Shown here piece after piece: positions 36,740-49,000 of a DNA stretch of 64,000 bases. How positions within the stretch are numbered: the stretch's first letter is position 1; every line of letters begins with the position of its first letter. The stretch is from Sclerurus mexicanus. Lineage: Eukaryota > Chordata > Aves > Passeriformes > Furnariidae. The position numbers and the translations under genes were made by a program. The notes under the pieces are model-generated. The model was not told where the DNA came from. It worked only from the letters and a program-made list of their open reading frames with translations, and searched no databases. The DNA lies in contig VWZF01000296.1 of assembly GCA_013396755.1 (NCBI GenBank), forward strand, positions 248,001-312,000, given 5' to 3'.

Positions 36740-39146
36740 TGCTGAGTTTTTATTTCAATGTTATGCAACTGCATAAGTATAAATAATTGTGTTCAATATA
36801 TAACAATTATGACATCCATAAGGAGTTTCTTAGAGAAAATAAGACTGCAAACACTTTATTGCACAGACCCTAACAATTTTTTCTTTTTTTTTTCCTTTCC
36901 TTTTTTTTTTTTTTTTTTGTAAGCTGAGAAGTCTACTGCAGGAAGTCTACAAAAGAACACAGCAGATCTACAATCACATTAAGACTGACTGACCAAGAAC
37001 ACAGGCAGGAGGATCTCTAACAGCTCACTGGTAAGGTAAACACCAACAAACAGGTACTACATAAACACAAGCTTATGCACTGTTACACTTTCAAAATGCA
37101 AAGAACTTATTTGTCAGAAGTGATAATGAACTATACAAAATATACATAAAGGTATACTGTAAACAAAAGCTAGATGTGCTTTAAAGGAAACAAGAGGATA
37201 GTTGAAAAAATGCAGACTGTAAACCAGGAAACACCTTCCAGACAGAAATATTATTTGAAGTGCATTAGCATTCATTTCTAGTAACTGCCAAAGCACAGAT
37301 GAACTGCAAATGTTGAGACCATTTTCTTTTTAAAACTTCTGAAAAATTATTATCCATTACTCACTAGCTCCTCTGTGAATGCATCAGAGGCAGTATGAAT
37401 GTTCTCGTGCCACAGGAAAAATCAGAAGTTGTTTGTGATATTGGCTTTTCCTGCCAGTTTTGCTGTAATCCAACTCAACTGATCAATATAATGAAGTTTT
37501 CAGCAGAGGGAAATGAATTCTGCACACTGTCTGCAAGTCTCCAAGTCAAGATTACACTGTGCTTTTACAAACAATTTTCTAGCTTTTGAGACAGAAAGAC
37601 GAACCATAAGCATTGGTGTAAAAGGTAGGGGCCTAGCTCTACTGTGGTTACAGAAAACAGAAATAAGCAAAACAACCGTTCTATTGATCCCCAATTATTA
37701 GAACCCATGCATCTGCAAGGGTATTTTGTAGTGCTTCTGTACATATTTCAAATTTTACCTTTCATCTCTCAAAACAAACTAAATACTTCCAACATTAAAA
37801 TGATCAAAGTCTACATGTTCCACAGTATACAAAATTTAAATAAGGCTTAGCAAAAGTAAAAAGACAGTAACATTCTAGCACCAAATAGCTCCAACGGGTT
37901 CCTTTGTTACAAAATGCTTCTTTTGTAGTTACAGTATTTAACTTTTTTGCATACAAATAAAAAGATTATGTTATGAAATGTATGGAGCTACTCAATGCAT
38001 TTAGAAATGAATGTGAAACCCAGAGTTACTTGCTAAAAACAGCAAGTCTACAACGTAAGGCCCCAGCTATGTATTAGAATGTATCGGATACCCTAAATTT
38101 TTTTTGAAGATATGATACTGACACTGCTTTTTTTTTTTCCTTAACTTTTTACCTTACTTGTCATAAAATAGAAAAAAGCTATAGCATTATGACACTAATT
38201 ACACAGACCTATATGCCACAAAATGTATTAAAAACAGGGGTGAACATACTAGTACTACCAGTCATGTGCTTATACTTGTGCCTCACACTGTAAGGGCCTG
38301 AATTTAAAAAAGCTCAAGGAACTCGAGAGGACTGCAGCAAAAACTAAGCACATGGCATGTGCTTCAGAGAGTTAGAGGTGAAAATCACAGGACACACTCT
38401 CAATAGACAAGAACCACCATTTTACCAGAGAACATGGCTCCTGCTGGGATGCCCTGATAATTAAGTGGTCTTCCCGTAGCTTTATGGACATCTATTCTAA
38501 TCAGGCTTTGCGCAGCAGGGAGATGTGGTTATGTCTTGTGTTAGATCTGGTGAAGCACTCAGACAGGTACAGTACTATCAAAATCAGATTATTAAAAATA
38601 CATGTAAAAACTCACAATAGGTCACCATATTTATTCTGTACTAGTTTTTTTTTAACCTCTATCTAGGATTTTTAGTACATAAAAACGTGGCCTGTCTTCT
38701 TTTTTTTTCCCAGTCAGACCAGTACTTGTGCATGTCCGTGCCAGGTCTGAGTTTTAATAATTTGGTTTCGTATTCGAGTATGGCAAATAAGTGGCAAAGC
38801 AACTATCTTAAAAAGGGAAAGAGTAAACAATGCAACCAGCAGCGAAGTATATATGCTACATTCGAACCCCAAACACATCGCTAACTATTTACAGAGGAAA
38901 CATTTCTTCAACAGCTCTGGGCTGTACAGGTATTTTTGTACAAATACTATATGGTAACAGTTTTACCGGTTACAATTGGAAAGGCATTTTGAAAAAGTCC
39001 TCTCTTTACATATCCCCTTGTTTTGTTTCTTCAGTGACATGAAAGCTTTGCCGCACAAAGACACGACACAGTGCTGGTTTGAAGGCAGTACAACATATTG
39101 AAATTGTTTCAGCTAGTGTCGAATTCACACTTGCCAGGTCTTACAG
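36740..39146 (-). other. MAST4: MAST4 3' UTR (approximate extent)
   Basis: Non-coding, AT-rich sequence follows the MAST4 stop with no further exon. Candidate poly(A) signals on the minus strand are AATAAA at 36855-36860 and, further on, at about 36747-36753, giving a 3' UTR of about 2.3-2.4 kb. A poly-A/G tract on the minus strand (36885-36918) lies just before the first signal. One Pumilio-type TGTAAATA motif is at 38886-38893. The exact cleavage site cannot be read from the sequence. Confidence 0.55.
36855..36860 (-). terminator. Candidate MAST4 poly(A) signal
   Basis: AATAAA on the minus strand (TTTATT on plus), 2.29 kb after the MAST4 stop codon. A second candidate is at 36747-36753. 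Confidence 0.45.
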
Positions 39147-42100
39147 TTAACAGGATTTTTTGTGAACATTGCTCCGAGAAGCTTCCTTTCCTCGACGCTG
39201 CCGAGCTGAGTCTTTGTCGTCTGAAAGTGCGCTAGGGCAGTCAGGTGTGGCTGCTGACCTGGATAAATCCTTACCTACATTCTGTTTTCTTGAAGCAGAC
39301 TGCTGAGCCAGAATGGTGTCTTTTCCCTTTACATCCACAGTGTTAATAAGAAGAGGCTTTTCTTGATTTCCAGGTTTCCCCCCAAGGTTTGAAGCAGGGT
39401 GGTGGGCTTCTGCTACAACAGCGGCACTGTGCAAGGCCATCAGTGAAACGCTTTTAGTAATTTCTGCCTTACTGCTCCCTGCGGAAGAGGTGCTTTTCTT
39501 ACTTAGTTCCTTGCAAGTTGCAGGAAGCTCAGGTGAACCTGCTTTAATCTTTGCTGAAGTTGCATCACTCTTGGCTGAAGACAAAACAGGTACTTCTTGC
39601 CTACATTCAGAGAAATTGGATGAACAAGTCAGCGGTTTTCCTGGTACTGCAGACACGTGACAAGAACTCTGCCCGCTGGCAGATGACAAATGTTTTATTG
39701 CAGTCTGCTTGTTTGCATCCTCTAGCTGTTTCTGAATAACTTGTCCCTTTCCTTTTATATCTTGAGAGCTTTTGCTACTTGTGGTTGCTTTTTCTGCTCC
39801 TTTCCCTCTGGCATCACAGTTTGTAAGACAAAGGGTAGGCTCTAGTTTCCCACTGTCAAGCTGAACGTAAAGTGCGTCAGTGCATATTTTTCCTTCGGGT
39901 CTTTTGTCTGCAGAGATCATCTCGTTACCAGGATTTCTGTCTGCCTCTTTGTTCAGCAAGAGACAGTCTTTCACAGTGGAAGACTTTGGAGACATGGTTT
40001 GTTTTTCACTGAAGTGAAGTTGCTTTTGATCAGCAGATTCCCCCAAGCCTGCTGGTTCTTGCCTCTGCTTGGAACAATCTCGGGCTGCTGGTAAAAGGCC
40101 CACAGCAGAGGATTTGGGTTTAGTGTCAGGGGTAGTGCTGCTCGTTTGGAGGGTGGTGACTGAGCCATGATCCAAACTCACAGGCCTTTCAGCCTGCACA
40201 TGTTCACTGATCATTCTCCTTGAAGAGCCTGGAACAGAAGAGGGGTGATCTAGCACATTTTTACTGGCATGTTTCCCATCCTTCCGGGAGCTGGTAGACA
40301 ATTGAGTAACAGTTTCTTTTTCTTTAATGGTTGGAGTGCATGGTTTTTGTGACAATGTCTGTTTATCCAAGGACTTAGACTTAGAGGAACTTGTATCAGA
40401 GGCTGGCCTGTGTTTATTACTGCTGATTTCCATACAGATGGCGGCAGGCTTCATGAGTTCTTGAACACCTACATGAACTTCTACAGTGCAGTGTCTGCTT
40501 ACTGTGTCTTTCACGACAGGGGAGCCAGAAGTGTTAGGTTGCTGCCGAGGAACTTGGCTGGACTGCTCTCTCTCCGTAGACTGAAGCCTTGTATCAGTGA
40601 CTGGTTTCTGATCTTTCTTTCCCAAATCTTTGGCATTGTCCTTCTGCACAGAGGAAACTGGTGCAGACTTGTCCGTTTTATAATCAGAATCTCTTGAGGG
40701 TTGCACGGGCCATTTGGACGGAAGAGCTTCACTCTTTGGCTCTGAGGTAACTTTCTTAGATTCAACCTTCTGCTTGACTATGTCCCTTTCCACAACACTT
40801 TTAGCAACACTGCTATCATCTTTGCCTAGCTGTTTCAGTGATTCCCTGCCATCCTTAGGTTGTACCTTGGGAGCAGCTGACTGCATTTTTCCTTGCATCT
40901 GAGGTGGAATGGCAAAATCAGCACAACTTTTTTCATTGCTTTTGGAGTAGCTTGTTATCAGGACATCTGAGACAGATACCTTCACAGATGACTCCCTGAT
41001 CACTTCCACCTTTGCAGGGATAGGCTCACAACCTCTCCGGGCTATGGACTGTTTGGCAGGCAACTCCTTTTGTATTTGCTTCTCTTTTCCTACAGCCTTT
41101 TCAGGAGTGCTTTGGACAGCAGAAAGTTTGGAGTATGTTTGAGTAGTTTTAACACTCTGAGTAACAGAAGGCTTTGCCTCCATTGAGTTGTCCTTCTGTT
41201 TTGAAGAGGAGGTATCTTTCTTTTGAACAGCTTCAATAACAGAAATAGTGCCTTTAATAGCTGAACTAGACACTTTTTTCTCTGTCACTGATTCTGCAGC
41301 CACAGGGATGACTGATGGATTTGGAGACACCTTGCCTGTTTGTTGAACCTGAGGCTCTGCTATGTTGACTTTGCCAGATTTTGAGTAACTTAGCAACTGC
41401 TCTTTCTGACAGACCACTTCTGCCTTCCCACCACTCCCCTGTGGCACTGGGGGTTTAGAAGATCCCCCATCAGTGCTGGTACTCTGTCCTTCTGGAAGAA
41501 CACACAAAGGCAGCTCAGTCTTTGAAGCCTGTGGCCCAGATAGCAATGCAATGTCTAGCGTGCCTTCTATTGGCTTCAGACAGGAAACAGACCTCCCATC
41601 AAGTTTATATTCTGATGGACTTTTTCTGACAGGAGTATCAGTGGAAATAAGGCCTGACTTTTCCACACTCATGTCCACTCGGCCACTCAAGGTCTTGAGA
41701 GGAACAAAAGAAACTGAGTTAATCTGAGCAGCATGTGCACTGCCAATAAATGCTCTACTGTCTGCAACTGCAGTGGAGTCCTGCTGTATGTTTATGGGTC
41801 TGCCTGCAGTAAGTTGAAGGCATTCATGAACATTAGATGCCAACTTGGGTTTTAGCACTGGACAGACACTGTCATCTTTTTCTTCAATGGACATTTTCTT
41901 TCTGAGATAATCAATATTTGCAAGTTTACCATCCAATCTTTCAAATTTGACAAATTCTTTTGTTGGTACATTTTTATCTGTGTTTTCTCCCTTTCCATTT
42001 AGCATCTTGTCAGAGGACTGAGGTAGCACATCCTGCAGTGTACAGGGAGGAGAAATTCTTTTGAAGTCGTAAGAAACATGACTGAGCTCATTAGGGGGAG

Positions 42101-43012
42101 GTCCATGACACAACATTGGTGCATCTACAACACCAACATCATTTGATCTCAAGTTTGCATTCTTTTGAAGGGTGTCTTTGAGTATGCCACCAGCTGACTG
42201 GGTCTCCAAAGCAACAATTTTTGTTTCAATCTGATTTGATCTTTCTAATACCTTTTGGAATGCTTTTTTGTCTTTTTCCTCCAGTCTTAAGGTATTGGGA
42301 TTTTCTGGTTCACTGCTGGGTTCATGCATAGCAGCATTTGCTTTCTCAGCAAAATCTTGCTTTTTCATTACTACCTTGACCTTCAGCTTCTCTCTGTCCA
42401 GCTCATCAATGGATTCTTGTCTACCTAATTTTCGGGAGATGGGTCGTTTCAAGCAACCCTGCTCTGCAGGCCTGACTCGAGTGAGTGATGGCACATCACA
42501 TACATTCTCCTCCAAGCTCTGAAGAGTTACTTCCCTTTGAGACAATTCTCTGTTCACTTCTTCCTGGGTCACTTCCAGACTGTGTTTTCGTGAACATAAG
42601 TGTTTCTTATCACTGCCGTAAGAAGGTGCAAGTTTCTCTTCAGACTGGACTCTCTTTAACAGTGGAGATCTTGGTGGCTCTGCGCTCTTTGGCCTGACAA
42701 TATGCCTTACAATAGTTGGAGGTGAGTGCATTTTGCTAGGAAAAGATTGAGCTATTTTTGTATTTCCAACAGGATGTCCCAGCAATGGTGATGGAGATCG
42801 CTGAGGAGATGTTGGCTGGGGTGTTGGAGAAGGTGTCCGTGCAAGAGGAGAGAGGGGAATGCTGCCAGCTGATTTGCGTCTTCCCGATCTGTATCTTTGC
42901 CCACCAAGCTTTGGACCCAAGCCATGAAGAGTGCTGGGTCTTATGTGTCCTGAACCAGCTGGAGAATTGGGAGCACTTGAACTAGGGGAGCTACTCTGGG
43001 AAGAGTTAGTAC
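39147..43012 (-). CDS. MAST4: MAST4 last coding exon (1288 codons)
   Basis: This 3866-base exon begins at CTTGTAG|GTACTAAC, completes a Gly codon and stays open to TAA at 39147-39149. It codes the disordered MAST4 tail. The N-part is Ser/Pro-rich with PKSAEPPRSPLLKRVQSEEK and a KLGRQESIDELDREKLKVKV basic/acidic block. The remaining 900 residues are Ser/Lys/Thr/Gln-rich without folded domains and end HKKSC. The open frame extends 14 codons upstream into the intron (43013-43058), but the AG acceptor and frame fit with 43872-44050 place the exon start at 43012. Such a large, open exon with no frame damage argues for a functional gene. Confidence 0.96.
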
Positions 43013-46000
43013 CTACAAGAAGAACACAAAACCCAACAAACAAACGTAAGAACAGCAAGACCTCCTCAATTTTCTAATTTCAATCTTCTGTCTAAATGTT
43101 TAGTGAAATGAAAAAGAGAACAGAAAACAGAACAAAAGTCCTATTCCATTTCCTGCCACAATGTTCCAAAATCTGGAAGGTTTTAAGTGGTTGGGCTGCA
43201 AACCCACATCATTCCAATTATGTTGCCCTTTCTCCCTTTCCTCCTCTTCCATCATCCCCTTGAAGTTACCTCTTCCTTCTACTTAAAAAGAATAGCTAAT
43301 GATTTCTGCTACTTCAAAGCAATGATCAAGGCTTTCCAGATTATTTACTTTTGCCAAGGGATAGTACAACAGCAGTTAACTTCTAATTTCAATTGTAACA
43401 GTAGTAAAACAGGAAAAAAGGGCAGGCTTAGGAGGCAAAAAGATGCATATATCAGCATTCAGCTGATCTTTTCATCAATAATCTGCATTCATGAGTGCCC
43501 ATGCTAGTTCCATATGTACTGAATTAAGATCAGTTTCACCCTTTTATCAGTTAGCCTCTCTTAGGCAAGATTCTCCTTTTTGCTGCAGATTGGGATTGTT
43601 TGTTACTAAACTTACAGCCACTGAACTGAGACTTAACACTGGGACAAACTTTGAACAGACAATTCCTTTATATGAGCTTCTGTATCATAAAAACAGCTTT
43701 GATTTTGCATCAGGAATATTTTTGCCTTTTCCAGACAGAAATGAGCTGTTCAATGACTATACTTGTCAGAGGTGACTACTCTTAGCAGAGTGCATCAGAT
43801 CTGTAGGGGCCCACAGGAAGCACAATATTCTTCAAGTCCTTTCCCTCTGCTCTCCACTTCTTCACACTCACCTGATGGGAAATCAGGAGTGGAACGGTAG
43901 CTTGGAGTAGGAGATCTAGGAGATAAGCTGTGGGTTGGAGATCCAGGCAAGCTCTCCCCTGAAGAAAGTGATCGGTTTAGGCAGGAAAAACTTCTGCTGG
44001 TATGAAGAAGAGGCGAGGGTTGCTTTGCCAGCTTTTTAAAGAGAGATCTTCTCCTTATGTGAAAAAAGCACAGCACAGCATTAATCATAAGTTAAGATGC
44101 AGAGAAGACACTATTAGCACAGGCAAAATTCTTGCAAGCTGACATTGGTTCCCTCTTCCACTACATACATATTAAATCTATCTTTACATGAAAGCAAACC
44201 AGTGCAGAGCACGAAGTTCAGAAAACATCCTGGTTTGCTAATAGGTGGGATAAATATTGCAATTAAATCTATTTGTACTAAAATTTGCATACTGTATTTC
44301 AGAAGACCAATTACCTCTTTATGAGTATAAATCTTCATTTTAATGATTTAAGAACTCACCAAAACTGAAGGAATATCTATAAAGTATTAGAGCTGCATTT
44401 ACAAAATACACATAAGCTTGTCATCAAACAACAAATATTCAAAAACTTAGCACTAGGGCATTTCACTAAACAAGTACAAAAAGATATACTTAAACCAAAT
44501 AAAAACCTCATTTATTAACTTTCTTCCCCATATATAGTTGTTTACCATGCAGAATTTTTAAAGATTATTTTAGCAGAACTAGTTTAGGCAAAAAAGATTA
44601 CAAGACCAGAGAAGAAGGCAAAAATACGTAGAAGACAAGAGAGAAAACTGCATTAATTTCATATTTTCTTTTTTTTTTTTTTTTTTTTACATAAATACAN
44701 ATACACGCACACACGGAACACATTCACTGTGAAAGCAAAGGATTACTCACCTCTCTAAACTCTCCTTCTTCTTGGTCTTCTTACTGCGCCTGACCATTCG
44801 GCTCCGGTAGCTGTTTCGCCTGGCAGGTCCTGTCTTGATGGAAGTGTTTTCAAAAGGAGTTGTCATTACTGAGACCTTGTTGCCACTCTGACAAAATGAA
44901 GGAAGATACTGTAAGTGTGAGTAATACAAGTAACAAGACAACTTTGCTTTGAATTGAATCTACACCACAAAAGTGAATGCAACAAGAAGGAACTCCAGCA
45001 TCAGAATAAGAGTGCAGGGAACCCTAAGCAGATGTTGCTAGGCATGTCAAATAAATGATGATTGGGAAGTTCTCCAATTTTGCCACATTTTCTAACTTCC
45101 ACCATTCCATCTTCAGGACAAGAAGAAACTCCAATAATTGTAGCTAGATGGGAGGAGACAAAGGACTGATCAAGACTGTAATTTTCAAGATGTAAGATTC
45201 TACAGAAACATTCTATTTTCCCCCACAGAATAGCCGTAACTGTGCAGTGGTCCATTCACTGTTCATTCATGTTTCAGGATAGAGCGATGAAACAGAGGAG
45301 AAAAATTAAATCTTCACTGTCAATCCCAAAACATCCTTTCATCTTGTTCAAAAGAGGTAACAAATAGAATTAAGCTAAGCTTTTTAGCACTGATTACACA
45401 AACAGATGACTCAATAAATAATATAGGTATTTTCTGCTGATTTTATGTTCTAATAATCCATATCTCTTGCTCAGCACCGTACATCACTACAGTGAATTTC
45501 TTTCAATGAAATTCCAATAGCCCAAATTAATTTAAGATACAGCCCATTTGGATAAATAGTGATTTCTTGTTTGGAGTTTACTCTTGTAAGTAGTGAGCAG
45601 GATTGTCAAGGTTGTCTTTTGCTGTATCCCACACAGAAAGCAACTGCACACCCAACTGCCTAAAATTACAGAATTTTCTCTCACATATTTCTTAGAAAAC
45701 TGAAAAATTTGGAAGTTCCTGCTGGTTTCAGAGAAAGAAAATAAAGACTTAAGGAAAAGTACATTTTGCGTCTTTCCTTAGCAATTTATATTTCACCATT
45801 ACTTCACTGCTTTCCAGTGCCTTTTTTTACTTTTATAGCTGACTACTCCGTTTGACAAGCAAAGCTCTGCATGTTACAGCATGAATTGCTAATAATAAAG
45901 AGAGTAAATATATAGCGGTCTACAGTAATTCTGACCTACAGCCTATGCTGAAAAGATTACATGAAAACTGAGATATGATGAGCTATAGAGAAAAGCTAAG

Positions 46001-49000
46001 ATACTATTCATTGAGAAAAGTTCGTTCAGAAAAGTTGAAGGGTTTTGTTTGTTTGTTTTCAAGGGAAAAATATCATTTTCTAATAGGACAGACCTCAAAA
46101 AACTCCATAAGAGAAAACTGTGACAGATTATTCATAAAAGTCCAGCTCCAGGAGGAGAATTTCATTACTCAAAGAAGCTCTGTCAGACATGCCTGTCTAT
46201 ATGTTACACAAAACTATTTTTGACCCAAAGATTACGAAAGGCAATCTCTTGTGTAGGAGGCAAGGAAATATTTCATGTTCTTTGTTTTTACTTCTTCTCA
46301 CTGATTTCACTTTAAAAGAGGAAAAATTACAAGTATCATAATCATCAAAAGCCTGAATTACCTGATGAAAATGTAGGCATTCAAGCAAGTGCTTGAAAAT
46401 GTAAATTTTTTTGAGAGACAGACATCTCTTTGTGTCACTGCCTTGAATCTAATTCGGCTATTTCAGCATCAACGCTGAGCTATGCCAAGGAAACTAAAAT
46501 CATAGCAGGATATATGAAAGTCACTGACTTTTCTCCAGATATGTGGCAATAGTCGATTAGAGTTTGTACTTCTAACAACCATAAAATCTACTAACTTATC
46601 TCAAGGAAACAAACATAACCCCTCAGTCACTGGTGAAAACAGCAATCGCTTTGTATCCCAGTTGTCCAACAATTACCTTTAACAACAACTCAATAACTTC
46701 CGTATGAACAAGACCGTGCACTGGCTCTCCATTGATATGAGTAATCAAGTCTCCAGCTTTCAAACCTGCCTGGTAAGCCGCACCTCCTTCTTCCACATTC
46801 TGAAAAACCGAGACAAAGAGAATACCCAGAAAATGAACTCCCGTTTAACATTCATACTTTCAAGAGTAGCCTTTGTTTAATGAACTCTTTCTATAAAATC
46901 CACTGGCAATGAAGAAACTTACTAAGTTATACAACGAAAGAAAAGAAAAATACATCCAGCCCTTTCACCATCAACTACTTACTCAAACTTTATATTTAGA
47001 TGGTGCCTAGAATGGTTTCAAAGCTCACTGAAACACTGCTTGTTGCTACAGCAGGGCAGTTTTCATGCATGGTAAGAAGGGGTGGAAAACTGCTTGGCAT
47101 ACCATGATTTACACAGTAATTCTTAACAAACAGATGTCACAGGCACAAAGAAAAGTGAACACACCATTACAGTTTTCAGTGGCTACGTATCGCCAAAAAA
47201 AGCACTGTCTTACCCAAACAATGTGGTGCACAGTGTAGATATCGCTGTCACCCACATAAACTCTGATTGCGCGGATGGTGAAGCCATACTTTTTTCCTGA
47301 ACTGTGAATTACAATCGGTTGATGAGGACTTGCAGCCGCAATTGATGAATCACGGCTGGGAGATGAATCTCGGGACGATGAAAGATCTGATGACAGGGAA
47401 TGGGGAGACATAGGACTTCCCAAAGGAGAAACACCAAACACATCTATAAGAAAAAAGATCTTCCTATTAGGGTACATTCTAAGTACACACAAATTTTGTT
47501 TAGTTTTATGACACCTTTGTGTCATCTTTGTATAAACAACCACTCTTCCTCACCTGGTGTGCATATTAGTGAATGAGAAGTTTAACCAACGATCAGATAT
47601 TAAAACTAACTTTTCTTCCCTGTAGTGTAAACATTATTTTTTCATGCAAGGGTTAACTTGTTAGATGTAGACTGCTTTTTCCTTTTGGACAGGAAACACA
47701 CTCATTGCTTACTTTGCAAGAACAATTCTCAGCCTTGTTCTAATAAGTATTAATGAAAAGAAAATCAGAGTTTGGTATCAGATTTTATTGTAAGTACACC
47801 CAAAACCATCCTTCAAATCATCCAGCAGTGCTTAACAAATCCTAGCTATTTTCTTGGTTTCAGTTATATAATAGATAAAGACTACTGCAATTAAACAACA
47901 ATATTTATTTGGTACCTAGGACAGTAACTCAATGCTCATACCGAGCCTCTGTTTCTACATTCTGCTACATCGTCTAAGACCACAAGAATTTCTTGCAACA
48001 ACATCAGTTACAACTTCCTTTTACACTGTTTTCTTAAATGCATTATGTACTCATGCTTGTGCAAATGTGAATACAGTTGCAGCAGTTTGAGAAGTTTGGA
48101 CTTCAATTCTGAACTATGACACAGCAAAGCACCAATGCTTCATGTGAAAACACTCAATAGTACTGTTATACTTCCACTTACTTATAGCATTATTTCTGCC
48201 TCCAAATTTTGAGCACTTCATCTAAGTCAGTCTAGCACAAATAGAAGCCTACGTGCTATTTCTGTTTTCGTGACACTGCTCCCCAGTGCTTATCAGCTTT
48301 TCTTATGGGGGACAAAAGAGAAGTGGTCATCCTGACTGTGCTGCTGAGCCATACGCAGGGAGCTAATTAAGCTACAACCCTACAGGAGGAAGGACCAAGG
48401 ACTGAAGTCACATTCTGCTGTGCATGCACACAGTCAAAAAAAGTCACCACTAAGTTACATTTCTGTTGTCGGAGAAGGTCCCTTAGCTGTAATGTGATCA
48501 CCACAACTTGCTGACAAGATTGCACCTTCTAGTCATGCAAGTGAATAACAAAAATGTGTGATACAGAACTCTCCAAAATCTTGCATTTGTGTCATAAACC
48601 ATTGTAAAGTTGCATAGGGCATAGCATTTCAACCAAAAGTATTTATCTGTACCTCCTGGGATCATGAGGGACAAAGCACTTGCAGAAAGGGACTTCGTGA
48701 CTTTTCCAGAGATCTTCTTTTTCTCTGTGCTTTCCAATCGCTGACGAGCAATGTGAGATCCAGCTTCACCAGCTGGCTTTGAGGAGTTATCCGTACTGTC
48801 CACACTCTCACTTCTTCCATTTATTTGATCTAAGTGTTCTGAGAAACTGCCAACTGTACAAAGAAGGGATAAACACATTGAGGAAAAACTAGGGGGCAAG
48901 AAGGGGAAAGGGTACAACGGTGAGATGCAAGTTTTTCTTTCTGTTAACAAATTCATGGAACAAAATTGCGGAAATCTGAGTGATTCTTCCAGACTTACAG

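Noticed and set aside
43013..43058. 14 extra N-terminal codons and ATG before the last MAST4 exon
   Set aside because: They precede an AG acceptor, and the phase fits only when the exon starts at 43012 and joins 43872-44050.
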